From Helicobacteraceae bacterium (lineage in GTDB: Bacteria > Campylobacterota > Campylobacteria > Campylobacterales > Helicobacteraceae), in the NCBI GenBank assembly GCA_029258405.1, contig JARHYY010000069.1:1-10995 (forward strand): 10,995 bases of DNA, in the 5' to 3' direction. The notes beneath the pieces are model-generated. The model was not told the origin of the DNA and made no database searches. It worked only from the letters and a program-made list of their open reading frames with translations. The position numbers were made by a program, and so were the translations under genes. Positions 1 through 6,703 of the stretch are shown here, piece by piece (position 1 is the first letter of the stretch; each line of letters begins with the position of its first letter).

Positions 1-30
1 ATTACATATGGTAAGCTCTGTTAAGTGCTT

Positions 31-134
31 ATGTATTAAAATGGTTATGTGGTTTGGGGGGAGTGTTAATGCTTAGGGTTTAGGGTGGGGAGATGTGGAG
101 ATAATGTTAAAGTTGGGTATTGGTAAAGAATTTT
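31..134 (+). other. G/T-rich, almost C-free non-coding stretch upstream of motA
   Basis: Across about 104 bases the + strand contains a single C (position 72), while G is abundant, in a window that is otherwise AT-rich with ordinary C content. G runs lie at 56-61 (six G), 76-78, 83-85, 87-90 and 115-117. The part around 74-85 reads as a telomere-like TTAGGGTTTAGGG. No reading frame of useful length fits: the only frame open from the window edge closes at 74-76. The role is unknown; a long-loop G-quadruplex or an untranslated RNA segment are both possible. The composition bias is seen directly, the function is not. Confidence 0.5.
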
Positions 135-187
135 CTTGATACGAGAAAGGTGAGGTTTAAGTCTTTAGATAATTTTAACACAAGATT

Positions 188-220
188 CATTATAATTCAT
201 AATCTCTTGGAATTATAATG
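188..220. repeat. Perfect 11-bp inverted repeat, operator-like, in the motA promoter
   Basis: CATTATAATTC (188-198) and its exact reverse complement GAATTATAATG (210-220) are separated by 11 bases. Arm centres are 22 bp apart, about two helical turns, which suits a dimeric or tetrameric repressor. Each arm also contains the self-palindromic octamer ATTATAAT, so the arms are related by both inversion and translation. The geometry recalls NikR-type operators (TATWATT, spacer, AATWATA, from memory for H. pylori), but here the spacer between such half-sites is 13 rather than 11. The identity of any binding protein is inference. Confidence 0.45.
191..219 (+). promoter_or_regulatory. Putative twin sigma-70/80 promoter -10 boxes for the motA operon
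   Basis: Two perfect TATAAT hexamers lie at 191-196 and 214-219, 23 bp apart. Transcription starting about 7 bases past the second would give a leader of roughly 37 nt before the motA ATG at 263. Neither has a clear -35 box, which is normal for epsilonproteobacterial housekeeping promoters. Both boxes fall inside the inverted-repeat arms, so a protein bound there would block the polymerase. In H. pylori motAB is, as I recall, transcribed by the housekeeping sigma factor, which agrees with this reading. Confidence 0.45.
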
Positions 221-262
221 CATAATAACAAATTATTTTTAAATTTAGTGAGGCTTTAGGAT

Positions 263-1027
263 ATGGATTTAGCGAGCATTATTGGTATGACAGCCGTTTG
301 GGTTCTTTTAGGCTGGGCTATGATGTCAGGGGTGGGTATTGGACCTTATATAGATATTCCCTCTGTTCTTATTACTTTTGGGGGTTCAATATCTGCTTTA
401 TGTATCTCCTATAAAATGGAGCAAATGAAAGTTATTTTTAAAGTTTTTATGCTAGCATTTAAACCCCCTCAAGTTGATGTACCCGGTCTTGTAAAGAAGT
501 TAGTCGATTATTCTACGCAGGCAAGACGAGATGGCATACTTTCTTTAGAGCAAAGTGCCAACCAAGAAGAAAATGAATTTTTGCGTAAGGGTTTAGCGAT
601 GGCTATTGATGGTGGAGAAGCAGACACCATAAGAGAGCTTTTAGAGCTAGATATGGATCAAACATTAGGAAGGCATAAAGAATTTGCCGGTATGTTTAGT
701 ACATGGGGTGCTTTAGCTGGTGGTTATGGAATGCTTGGAACACTTATTGGGCTTGTGGCTATGCTTTTGAATATGTCTGATCCTAGTGCTATTGGTCCTG
801 CTATGGCTGTGGCTTTGATTACTACTTTTTATGGTTCTTTGATTGGTAATACTCTTGGTTCGCCTATTAATAATATTTTGATATTAAGGGCAAATGATGA
901 GGCTTTAGTGCAACAGCTTATCATGGAAGGGATTATGTCTATACAAAGAGGTGATAACCCACGAACATTGGAACAAAAACTTCTTTCGTTTTTGCCACCT
1001 TCACAGCGATTTAGTCAGTTTGAATAA
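263..1027 (+). CDS. motA: Flagellar motor stator protein MotA
   Basis: MotA is the proton-conducting stator subunit of the flagellar motor. It forms a complex with MotB in the inner membrane and pushes on the rotor protein FliG. The 254-residue length is typical. Membrane segments are visible at about residues 6-26, 33-50, 145-169 and 177-205, with a large cytoplasmic loop between the second and third. In that loop R88/R89 and E96 match the charged pair that contacts FliG in E. coli. The stretch GPAMAVALITTFYG (178-191) is the hallmark of the fourth segment and carries the conserved proline, P179. The ATG at 263 is preceded by GAGG (250-253) at 9 bases; an upstream in-frame GTG at 248 runs into a stop. 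It is first in the operon, 11 bp before motB. Confidence 0.97.
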   Translation: MDLASIIGMTAVWVLLGWAMMSGVGIGPYIDIPSVLITFGGSISALCISYKMEQMKVIFKVFMLAFKPPQVDVPGLVKKLVDYSTQARRDGILSLEQSANQEENEFLRKGLAMAIDGGEADTIRELLELDMDQTLGRHKEFAGMFSTWGALAGGYGMLGTLIGLVAMLLNMSDPSAIGPAMAVALITTFYGSLIGNTLGSPINNILILRANDEALVQQLIMEGIMSIQRGDNPRTLEQKLLSFLPPSQRFSQFE

Positions 1028-1038
1028 AAGGATATTTC

Positions 1039-1827
1039 ATGGCAAAGTGCCCACCTTGTGATTGCCCCCAAGTATTGCCTACATGGCTTGGTACATTTGG
1101 CGACTTAATGAGTCTCCTTTTGACTTTTTTTATTCTTTTGCTTTCTATGGCAACTTTTGATGCTAAAGATCTCTCTGAAGCAGAAGGGAGCATTCGGGGT
1201 GCTTTATCTGTATTGCCCGGAGGCGTAAAGGTAGAGCCGGGCAAAAATAGAGTACAAACACAAGCTGAAATGATTCCAGAAGCTGAAACAGCAGAAGAAG
1301 TAAGAACTGTTGAAAGCCTTTATGTAGAGCTTCAAGAAATGTTGCAGGTTTCTGATGGTACATCAGATATTAAAGGCGATGGAAGTGAGGGTTTTGTTAT
1401 GCGCTTACCAGCAGGATTGTTGTTTGATGATGGTAAAGTGCATATACGCAATGAAGATGGAGTGCAGTTTGTACGCCGCTTGGGCATGATTGCAAAACAA
1501 TATCCAGATAATGTTTATGTTGAAGTAAGAGGACATACAGATATTCAACCTTTGCCCCATGATGCAGATTATCAAGATAAGCTTACTCTTACAGCCATGA
1601 GAGCACTTAGCGTTTCAAGGATTATCAAAGAACAGGGTTTTGCTCCTGAACGAATAATGACTGTTGGAAGAGGGGATCAAGATCCTATTACAAAAGCTAG
1701 AGATACACAAAGCAAATATGAAAACGAAAGGGTAGATATTCATTTTTATCCTAAACGTATGGAAGAAGGATTAGATGCAGATAAGGCAATTAATGATAAT
1801 GTGCTTCAACATCAAATCAAAAAATAA
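1039..1827 (+). CDS. motB: Flagellar motor stator protein MotB
   Basis: MotB anchors the stator to peptidoglycan and supplies the proton-binding aspartate. The protein has 262 residues. A short N terminus with three cysteines (KCPPCDCP, 3-10), a pattern I associate with this phylum, leads into one membrane helix (about 16-37) carrying the essential D22 in the motif TFGDLMSLLL. A plug and linker region (about 42-110) follows, then an OmpA-like peptidoglycan-binding domain (about 115-236). Landmarks there are GHTD (165-168) and NERVDIHF (229-236, with R231). The start has AAGGA at 1028-1032, six bases upstream. The last 35 bases are shared with the start of fliP in another frame, suggesting coupled translation. 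Confidence 0.97.
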   Translation: MAKCPPCDCPQVLPTWLGTFGDLMSLLLTFFILLLSMATFDAKDLSEAEGSIRGALSVLPGGVKVEPGKNRVQTQAEMIPEAETAEEVRTVESLYVELQEMLQVSDGTSDIKGDGSEGFVMRLPAGLLFDDGKVHIRNEDGVQFVRRLGMIAKQYPDNVYVEVRGHTDIQPLPHDADYQDKLTLTAMRALSVSRIIKEQGFAPERIMTVGRGDQDPITKARDTQSKYENERVDIHFYPKRMEEGLDADKAINDNVLQHQIKK

Positions 1828-2677
1828 AATATCTCAAAATATTAAGCGTATATTAATATATGCACTTTTTTTTATTTACCCAGCATTTGCACAAACTCCA
1901 AACACACCGCAAGTCCCTCAACCAATACAGCAAATTCAGCAACAAGCTAATACATTGCGACAAACTCCAACATTACCACCCATAACACCAACCCCACCAA
2001 GCGTTAATCTTACTATAGGTGCTCCAACTGATCCGGGCGATTTAGTAACTACACTTAATATTGTAGCTGTTCTTACCTTATTAGTGCTTGCCCCATCTTT
2101 AGTATTGGTAATGACAAGTTTTACCCGTATTGTTATTGTGTTTTCTTTTTTGAGAACAGCTATGGGTACACAGCAATCCCCACCAACACAACTTCTAGTT
2201 TCATTAGCCATAGTTTTAACCTTTTTCATTATGGAACCTGTTGCTAAGGAAAGTTATCAAGTAGGCATCAAGCCTTATTTAGATAAACAAATCAATTATG
2301 AAGAGGCTTTTGAGAGAGCGGTAAAACCTTTTAAGGATTTTATGATTTATAATACAAGAGAAAAGGATATTGCTCTTTTTTATCGTATTCGTAAAATGGA
2401 ATCTCCCCAAACTATTGATGATGTGCCTTTGCTTATTGCTATACCAGCATTTATGATTAGCGAGGTAAAAACAGCTTTTCAAATAGGTTTTTTAATTTAT
2501 CTCCCTTTTTTAGCTATTGATATGGTTATTAGCTCTATCCTTATGGCAATGGGTATGATGATGCTCCCCCCTGTAATGATTTCATTACCTTTTAAGATTC
2601 TTATTTTTGTTCTTGTTGATGGTTTTAATCTTTTAGCCGGTAACCTCGTAGCGAGTTTTAAATACGCAGGAGGTTAA
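1793..2677 (+). CDS. fliP: Flagellar type III export gate protein FliP
   Basis: FliP forms, with FliQ and FliR, the core of the inner-membrane export gate for rod, hook and filament proteins. The chosen ATG at 1793 has TAAGG six bases upstream and gives 294 residues; starts at 1775 (six residues longer, AAGGA only 4 bases away) or 1799 are possible. A signal peptide is present: basic residues, a hydrophobic core at about 20-30, and likely cleavage after AFA (31-33). Then comes a P/Q/T-rich linker (34-70) and the membrane domain (about 87-280). FliP signatures are clear: SFTRIVIVFSFLRTAMGTQQ (109-128), PAFMISEVKTAFQIGF (218-233) and the LPPVMISLPFKI region (258-269). fliQ and fliR are not in the window. 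The gene overlaps motB by 35 bases. Confidence 0.95.
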   Translation: MIMCFNIKSKNKISQNIKRILIYALFFIYPAFAQTPNTPQVPQPIQQIQQQANTLRQTPTLPPITPTPPSVNLTIGAPTDPGDLVTTLNIVAVLTLLVLAPSLVLVMTSFTRIVIVFSFLRTAMGTQQSPPTQLLVSLAIVLTFFIMEPVAKESYQVGIKPYLDKQINYEEAFERAVKPFKDFMIYNTREKDIALFYRIRKMESPQTIDDVPLLIAIPAFMISEVKTAFQIGFLIYLPFLAIDMVISSILMAMGMMMLPPVMISLPFKILIFVLVDGFNLLAGNLVASFKYAGG

Positions 2678-2678
2678 A

Positions 2679-2714
2679 ATGGGTACTAATATGATACTCA
2701 TTAGAGGTTCATAG
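2679..2714 (+). CDS. Possible 11-residue leader peptide coupled to dnaX
   Basis: An ATG at 2679 follows a near-perfect ribosome binding site, AGGAGG (2668-2673), at 5 bases. It encodes MGTNMILIRGS and stops with TAG at 2712-2714. The last base of that stop is the G of the dnaX GTG start (TAGTG), a classical arrangement for reinitiation. The caution is that AGGAGG also encodes the last Gly-Gly of FliP, so the strong site could be partly accidental, and dnaX has its own AGAGG (2703-2707). No function for the peptide itself is claimed. Confidence 0.3.
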   Translation: MGTNMILIRGS

Positions 2715-4282
2715 TGTTTCAATCATTGGCTATTAAATATCGCCCCCAAGTTTTTAGTGAGCTTGTTGGGCAAGATGCAATTGCTCAAACTTTATCATTA
2801 GCATTAGATACCCAACGATTAGGGCATGCTTATTTGTTTTCAGGTTTGAGAGGAAGCGGTAAAACATCAAGTGCAAGAATTTTTGCTAAATCGCTAAATT
2901 GCGAACAAGGTCCAACAAGTACGCCTTGTCAAATATGCTCTAATTGCAAGGCTGCCATGAGTGGAAGGCATTTGGATATTATCGAAATGGATGCTGCATC
3001 AAGTCGCAAGATTGATGATATCCGCGATATTATTGAACAAACTAAATATGCTCCAGCTATGGGTAAATTTAAAATATTTATTATTGATGAAGTGCATATG
3101 CTTACTCGTGAATCATATAATGCGTTATTGAAAACTTTAGAAGAACCCCCTTTATATGTAAAATTTATTCTTGCTACCACTGATGTTTTAAAAATTCCTG
3201 CAACTATTTTAAGCCGTTCTCAACATTTTAGATTTAAAAAAATTCCTGTAAAAATCATTGTAAATCATCTCATTAATATTCTTAATCAAGAGCAAATTCT
3301 TTATGAATCTGAAGCATTAGAAATGATTGCAAGAAGTGGGGGTGGCTCGTTGCGAGATACGCTCACTTTGCTTGATCAAGCTATTATATATTCTAAAGGT
3401 AAAGTTGATCCTATTTCTGTGGCTCAAATGCTTGGGATATTAGATCCGCAGTTATTAGAACGGTTTTTTTCTGCATTACTCAAACAAGATAGGGATGAAA
3501 TTTTCCATATTGCTGAAGAGCTCGAAAGTTATGAATGTGAAATGGTGCTTGAGGAGATAGGGGGTAGCTTGAAAGAGCAACTTAAAGATTCTCAATTTCC
3601 TTTGGCGATGATTGATAGGTTTTTTAAAATTATTGCTGAAAGCAAGTACCTCTTATCGTTGAATGCTCAAAGCAGTTTTGTATTGATTTTGACTTTTCTT
3701 AAAATGCTTGAAGCATTAAATATTAAAAAAATAGACGAAAGAATACAAGAGCTTGAAAATCAAATTTTTTATAACCATCAACCACCACAACCAATTGCAC
3801 CTAAGCTATTACAACAAACATTCCATGATTCCCATCAGCAAGAATCTTTTTCATTGCTCGTGCAAAATATTTACAAAAGAAGTTATGACTTAGGTGCTTG
3901 CTTTGATAAACATGTAAAATTTGTTTCATTTGAAAATAATGTACTCTCTTGGAGTAGCGATGCTGATGATATATGTAAAAAGCGTTTGCGTGATGGGTAT
4001 CATATTATTCGCGTGTTTGTTGAAGAAATTTATGGGCAAGGCACAACTATCAAACAAGTAAAAGAGCAAAAAACTACCCCTGAAATAAAAGTGCCACAAC
4101 CAGAACAACCACCTACAATGCCACTACAGCCACAACAACAAGAAGAGCAAAAGCCACCACAACAGTTACAAGCATCTCCTACAGAATTGCCTACAAAACA
4201 GCAGCTTATGGAAAAGATACCTTTAATGAATCATATTGAAAAAACTCTTGGCATTAGTCGTATTATTATTAAGGATGATTAG
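2714..4282 (+). CDS. dnaX: DNA polymerase III subunit gamma/tau
   Basis: DnaX is the ATPase of the clamp loader that places the beta sliding clamp on DNA and links it to the replicative polymerase. In 522 residues one sees Walker A GLRGSGKT (44-51), four zinc-binding cysteines (C63, C72, C75, C78), Walker B with DEVH (125-128), LEEPP (142-146), and the arginine-finger segment LSRSQ (166-170), where serine replaces the cysteine of the usual SRC motif. The region from about 370 onwards corresponds to tau domains IV-V, is poorly conserved, and contains a P/Q-rich linker (about 450-495). The GTG start is supported by AGAGG (2703-2707) six bases upstream and by alignment of the N terminus with the family. 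The stop is two bases before tsaE. Confidence 0.95.
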   Translation: MFQSLAIKYRPQVFSELVGQDAIAQTLSLALDTQRLGHAYLFSGLRGSGKTSSARIFAKSLNCEQGPTSTPCQICSNCKAAMSGRHLDIIEMDAASSRKIDDIRDIIEQTKYAPAMGKFKIFIIDEVHMLTRESYNALLKTLEEPPLYVKFILATTDVLKIPATILSRSQHFRFKKIPVKIIVNHLINILNQEQILYESEALEMIARSGGGSLRDTLTLLDQAIIYSKGKVDPISVAQMLGILDPQLLERFFSALLKQDRDEIFHIAEELESYECEMVLEEIGGSLKEQLKDSQFPLAMIDRFFKIIAESKYLLSLNAQSSFVLILTFLKMLEALNIKKIDERIQELENQIFYNHQPPQPIAPKLLQQTFHDSHQQESFSLLVQNIYKRSYDLGACFDKHVKFVSFENNVLSWSSDADDICKKRLRDGYHIIRVFVEEIYGQGTTIKQVKEQKTTPEIKVPQPEQPPTMPLQPQQQEEQKPPQQLQASPTELPTKQQLMEKIPLMNHIEKTLGISRIIIKDD

Positions 4283-4284
4283 TC

Positions 4285-4740
4285 ATGCAATATTATCTTG
4301 ATTTAAAAGATTTACAGAGCCAAAGCAACCCTCTTTTTAAAGCCATTCATAGCTTCTGTCAGCAGAGAGGCAAAATTATTTTATTAAGAGGAGCATTAGG
4401 GGCGGGGAAGACAGCTTTTGTGCAGTCATTTGTCCACATGTATGGTGCAGCTCATGTAACATCGCCTACTTTTAATTTTATTCAGTCTTATGATATTCTC
4501 TATGGAAATAGGCATGTTTTATATCATTATGATTTATATAAATATGATTTACAAACAGCCTTAGAACTTGGTATTTTAGAGGAATTTGAAAAAGATGGAT
4601 TACATTTTGTTGAATGGGGAGAGAAAGACTTAGAAAAAATATGCTTTAAAGTGGGTATAATGCCATTATTAAATATTGAGATAAAAATAGTTGAAGGAAG
4701 TAATAAAAGAGGATATTGGATACAAACATGCACACCTTAA
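4285..4740 (+). CDS. tsaE: tRNA threonylcarbamoyladenosine biosynthesis ATPase TsaE
   Basis: TsaE works with TsaB and TsaD to transfer the threonylcarbamoyl group onto A37 of tRNAs that read ANN codons. It is a small cytoplasmic P-loop ATPase; 151 residues is normal. Motifs: Walker A GALGAGKT (36-43), the switch-like SPTFNF (60-65), HYDLYK (81-86) and FVEWGE (108-113), which together are diagnostic. The ATG at 4285 follows AAGGAT (4271-4276) at 8 bases and comes two bases after the dnaX stop. The dnaX-tsaE-lptB-rpoN order is, from memory, also found in H. pylori, so this block is likely ancestral. Confidence 0.95.
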   Translation: MQYYLDLKDLQSQSNPLFKAIHSFCQQRGKIILLRGALGAGKTAFVQSFVHMYGAAHVTSPTFNFIQSYDILYGNRHVLYHYDLYKYDLQTALELGILEEFEKDGLHFVEWGEKDLEKICFKVGIMPLLNIEIKIVEGSNKRGYWIQTCTP

Positions 4741-5447
4741 GAGCATTAAATATCAGCAAACAAATAAAAAAAACCATTATCATTAAAGATATAAGCCTTA
4801 CTGTATCAAGCGGTGAAGTGGTGGGCTTGCTTGGTCCAAATGGAGCAGGAAAAACAACCACTTTTTACATTATATGCGGGATTCTTAAGGCGAGCAATGG
4901 TAGTATTTTTTTTGATGATATGGAAATTTCTTCATTACCATTGCATAAAAGAGCTTTAAAAGGTATTGGCTATCTTCCGCAGGAATCAAGTGTTTTTAAA
5001 GATTTGAATGTTGAAGAAAATCTTATGCTTGCTGCTGAAATTGCATTACCAAAAAAACAGAGATCTGAACGAATAGAAGAATTGCTCGATGCTTTTAATA
5101 TAGAACCTATAAGAATGAGAAAGGGTATAAACTTAAGTGGTGGCGAAAGAAGGCGTGTAGAAATTGCTCGGGCACTTATCAAAAAACCGCAATTTATTTT
5201 GCTTGATGAGCCCTTTGCTGGAGTAGATCCTTTAGCTGTGGGAGATATTCAAAAGATTATAGAGCAATTAATAGCATTAGATATTGGTGTGCTTATTACT
5301 GATCATAATGTAAGGGAAACATTAGATGTATGCCATCGTGCTTATGTTATTAAAGGTGGGGAATTGCTTGCTGAAGGTCAAAGCGAAGAGATATATAATA
5401 ATGAATTGGTACGCAAATATTATCTAGGGGAAGGATTTAAACTATGA
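4728..5447 (+). CDS. lptB: Lipopolysaccharide export ABC transporter ATPase LptB
   Basis: LptB is the cytoplasmic ATPase that, with LptF, LptG and LptC, drives lipopolysaccharide from the inner membrane towards the cell surface. All ABC motifs are present in 239 residues: Walker A GPNGAGKT (36-43), Q-loop Q85 in YLPQE, signature LSGGE (136-140), Walker B FILLDE (156-161) and H193 in ITDHNV. The combination DEPFAGVDPLAV and the C-terminal VRKYYLGEGFKL mark it as LptB rather than a generic branched-chain amino acid transporter ATPase. The ATG at 4728 overlaps the end of tsaE by 13 bases; a TTG at 4716 would add four residues but sits only two bases from AGAGGA. The stop overlaps the rpoN start as ATGA. 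Confidence 0.94.
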   Translation: MHTLRALNISKQIKKTIIIKDISLTVSSGEVVGLLGPNGAGKTTTFYIICGILKASNGSIFFDDMEISSLPLHKRALKGIGYLPQESSVFKDLNVEENLMLAAEIALPKKQRSERIEELLDAFNIEPIRMRKGINLSGGERRRVEIARALIKKPQFILLDEPFAGVDPLAVGDIQKIIEQLIALDIGVLITDHNVRETLDVCHRAYVIKGGELLAEGQSEEIYNNELVRKYYLGEGFKL

Positions 5448-6703
5448 AATTACGACATTCTACCTCTATTCAAAGTAAAATTAAGCTTTCTGCCACTTTG
5501 CAAAGCTGGTTACCTATTTTACAAAGTCCGCTTGATGATCTTGAAAACACCTTAAATGAATTTGCACAAGACAATCCTTATATGCGAATAGACAGCCAAA
5601 GAGAAAGAAGCCTTAATGTAAAACCAAAAAGAGAACGAATGCAAAGTTCTACTATAAATGATACTATTGAGCGTTTTTGTATTGCTCAAAAAGGATTATT
5701 TGAAGTCTTGATAGAACAAATAACTGCTCCACTATTTCCTACGCCTCGTTCATGCAAAATTGCTGAAAATATTATAAAATACTTAGACGAACAGGGTTAT
5801 TTTGAGGGCGATATGGAACAAATTGCTCAAGAATGTGAATGCACAGTTGAAGAATGTGAAAAAGTTCGCCAACGATTCTGTCATTTAGAGCCTCCCGGTA
5901 TTGCCTCTTGTGATTTAGTGGAGTCGTTTTTATTTCAACTTGAACATGTTGATTGCAATAATGAAGTATATAGCCTTTGTAGAACAATTATTAAGAATCT
6001 TGAAAAGCATTCTTCTTATAAAAAACATGAATATTATAAGGATGCTATGAAAATTATTCAAACTTTTAAAAATCCACCAGCTATTGATTATTTTGAAGAA
6101 GATAAAGAAATTATACCAGAAATTTTTGTAATAGAAGAAGCAGGGGAAATAGAAGTTAAGATTAATGATGCACATTATCCCTTAGTTATTCTTGAGGAAA
6201 AAAAGGTTAATACTAAAGAAAGCTATATTCGCTCAAAGATTAAAGAAGCAAGAGATTTAATAGATGCATTAGAGATGCGTAAAGCAACACTTTATAAAAT
6301 TGGACTTATGATTGTTGAGTATCAATATGATTTCTTTAAAGGAGGCGAGATACGCCCTATGCGTCTTAAAGATTTGGCTGATGAATTTAGTCATTCTCCT
6401 TCTACTATATCAAGGGCTATTTCAGGAAAATATCTTGAATGCAATCGTGGAATTTATTCTTTAAAAAGTTTTTTTGCTACTGCTATTGATGAGGATATTT
6501 CAAATGCAGCTATCAAAGAATATATTGCCGATTTAGTTAAAAATGAAGAACGAAAACATCCATTAAGCGATACCAAACTTCTCAAGAGTGTAGAAAATAA
6601 ATTTAGCATTAAGATGGTACGCAGGACCATAACAAAATACCGCAAACAACTTAATATTGCCAGCTCAAGTGAAAGGAAAAAATTATATGAAATTTCTTGC
6701 TAA
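5444..6703 (+). CDS. rpoN: RNA polymerase sigma-54 factor RpoN
   Basis: RpoN directs RNA polymerase to -24/-12 promoters and needs an activator ATPase; in Helicobacter it controls rod, hook and minor flagellin genes with FlgR. The 419 residues show region I (about 1-48, ending in DNPYMRI like the family's NPxLE), a core-binding region with LEPPGIASCDLVE (148-160), a helix-turn-helix at about 307-335 (LADEFSHSPSTISRAISGKY), and the RpoN box as VRRTITKYRK (392-401) versus the usual ARRTVAKYRE. AAGGA (5431-5435) lies 8 bases before the ATG. The start overlaps lptB by 4 bases, and the gene's last 17 bases overlap the next start. Having the flagellar sigma factor downstream of motAB-fliP may tie its dose to motility gene expression; that is inference. 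Confidence 0.96.
   Translation: MKLRHSTSIQSKIKLSATLQSWLPILQSPLDDLENTLNEFAQDNPYMRIDSQRERSLNVKPKRERMQSSTINDTIERFCIAQKGLFEVLIEQITAPLFPTPRSCKIAENIIKYLDEQGYFEGDMEQIAQECECTVEECEKVRQRFCHLEPPGIASCDLVESFLFQLEHVDCNNEVYSLCRTIIKNLEKHSSYKKHEYYKDAMKIIQTFKNPPAIDYFEEDKEIIPEIFVIEEAGEIEVKINDAHYPLVILEEKKVNTKESYIRSKIKEARDLIDALEMRKATLYKIGLMIVEYQYDFFKGGEIRPMRLKDLADEFSHSPSTISRAISGKYLECNRGIYSLKSFFATAIDEDISNAAIKEYIADLVKNEERKHPLSDTKLLKSVENKFSIKMVRRTITKYRKQLNIASSSERKKLYEISC

Noticed and set aside
2..76. C terminus of an upstream gene on the + strand
   Set aside because: The frame is open for only 24 codons from the window edge, lies in skewed low-complexity sequence and encodes nothing I recognise.
207..221. Sigma-54 promoter (-24 GG, -12 GC) upstream of motA, from TTGGAATTATAATGC
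   Set aside because: Only nine bases separate GG (209-210) and GC (220-221); sigma-54 needs ten, and the flanking bases fit the TATAAT reading better.
4716..4728. TTG start four codons upstream for lptB
   Set aside because: It leaves only two bases after the AGAGGA site, and the ATG at 4728 gives a normal LptB N terminus.
5394..5399. TATAAT inside lptB as an internal promoter for rpoN
   Set aside because: No acceptable -35 at usable spacing, and the hexamer arises naturally from the Tyr-Asn codons.
6657..6686. Upstream start for the lipoprotein gene
   Set aside because: It would place ten hydrophilic residues before the signal peptide and has no ribosome site; ATG 6687 has both.
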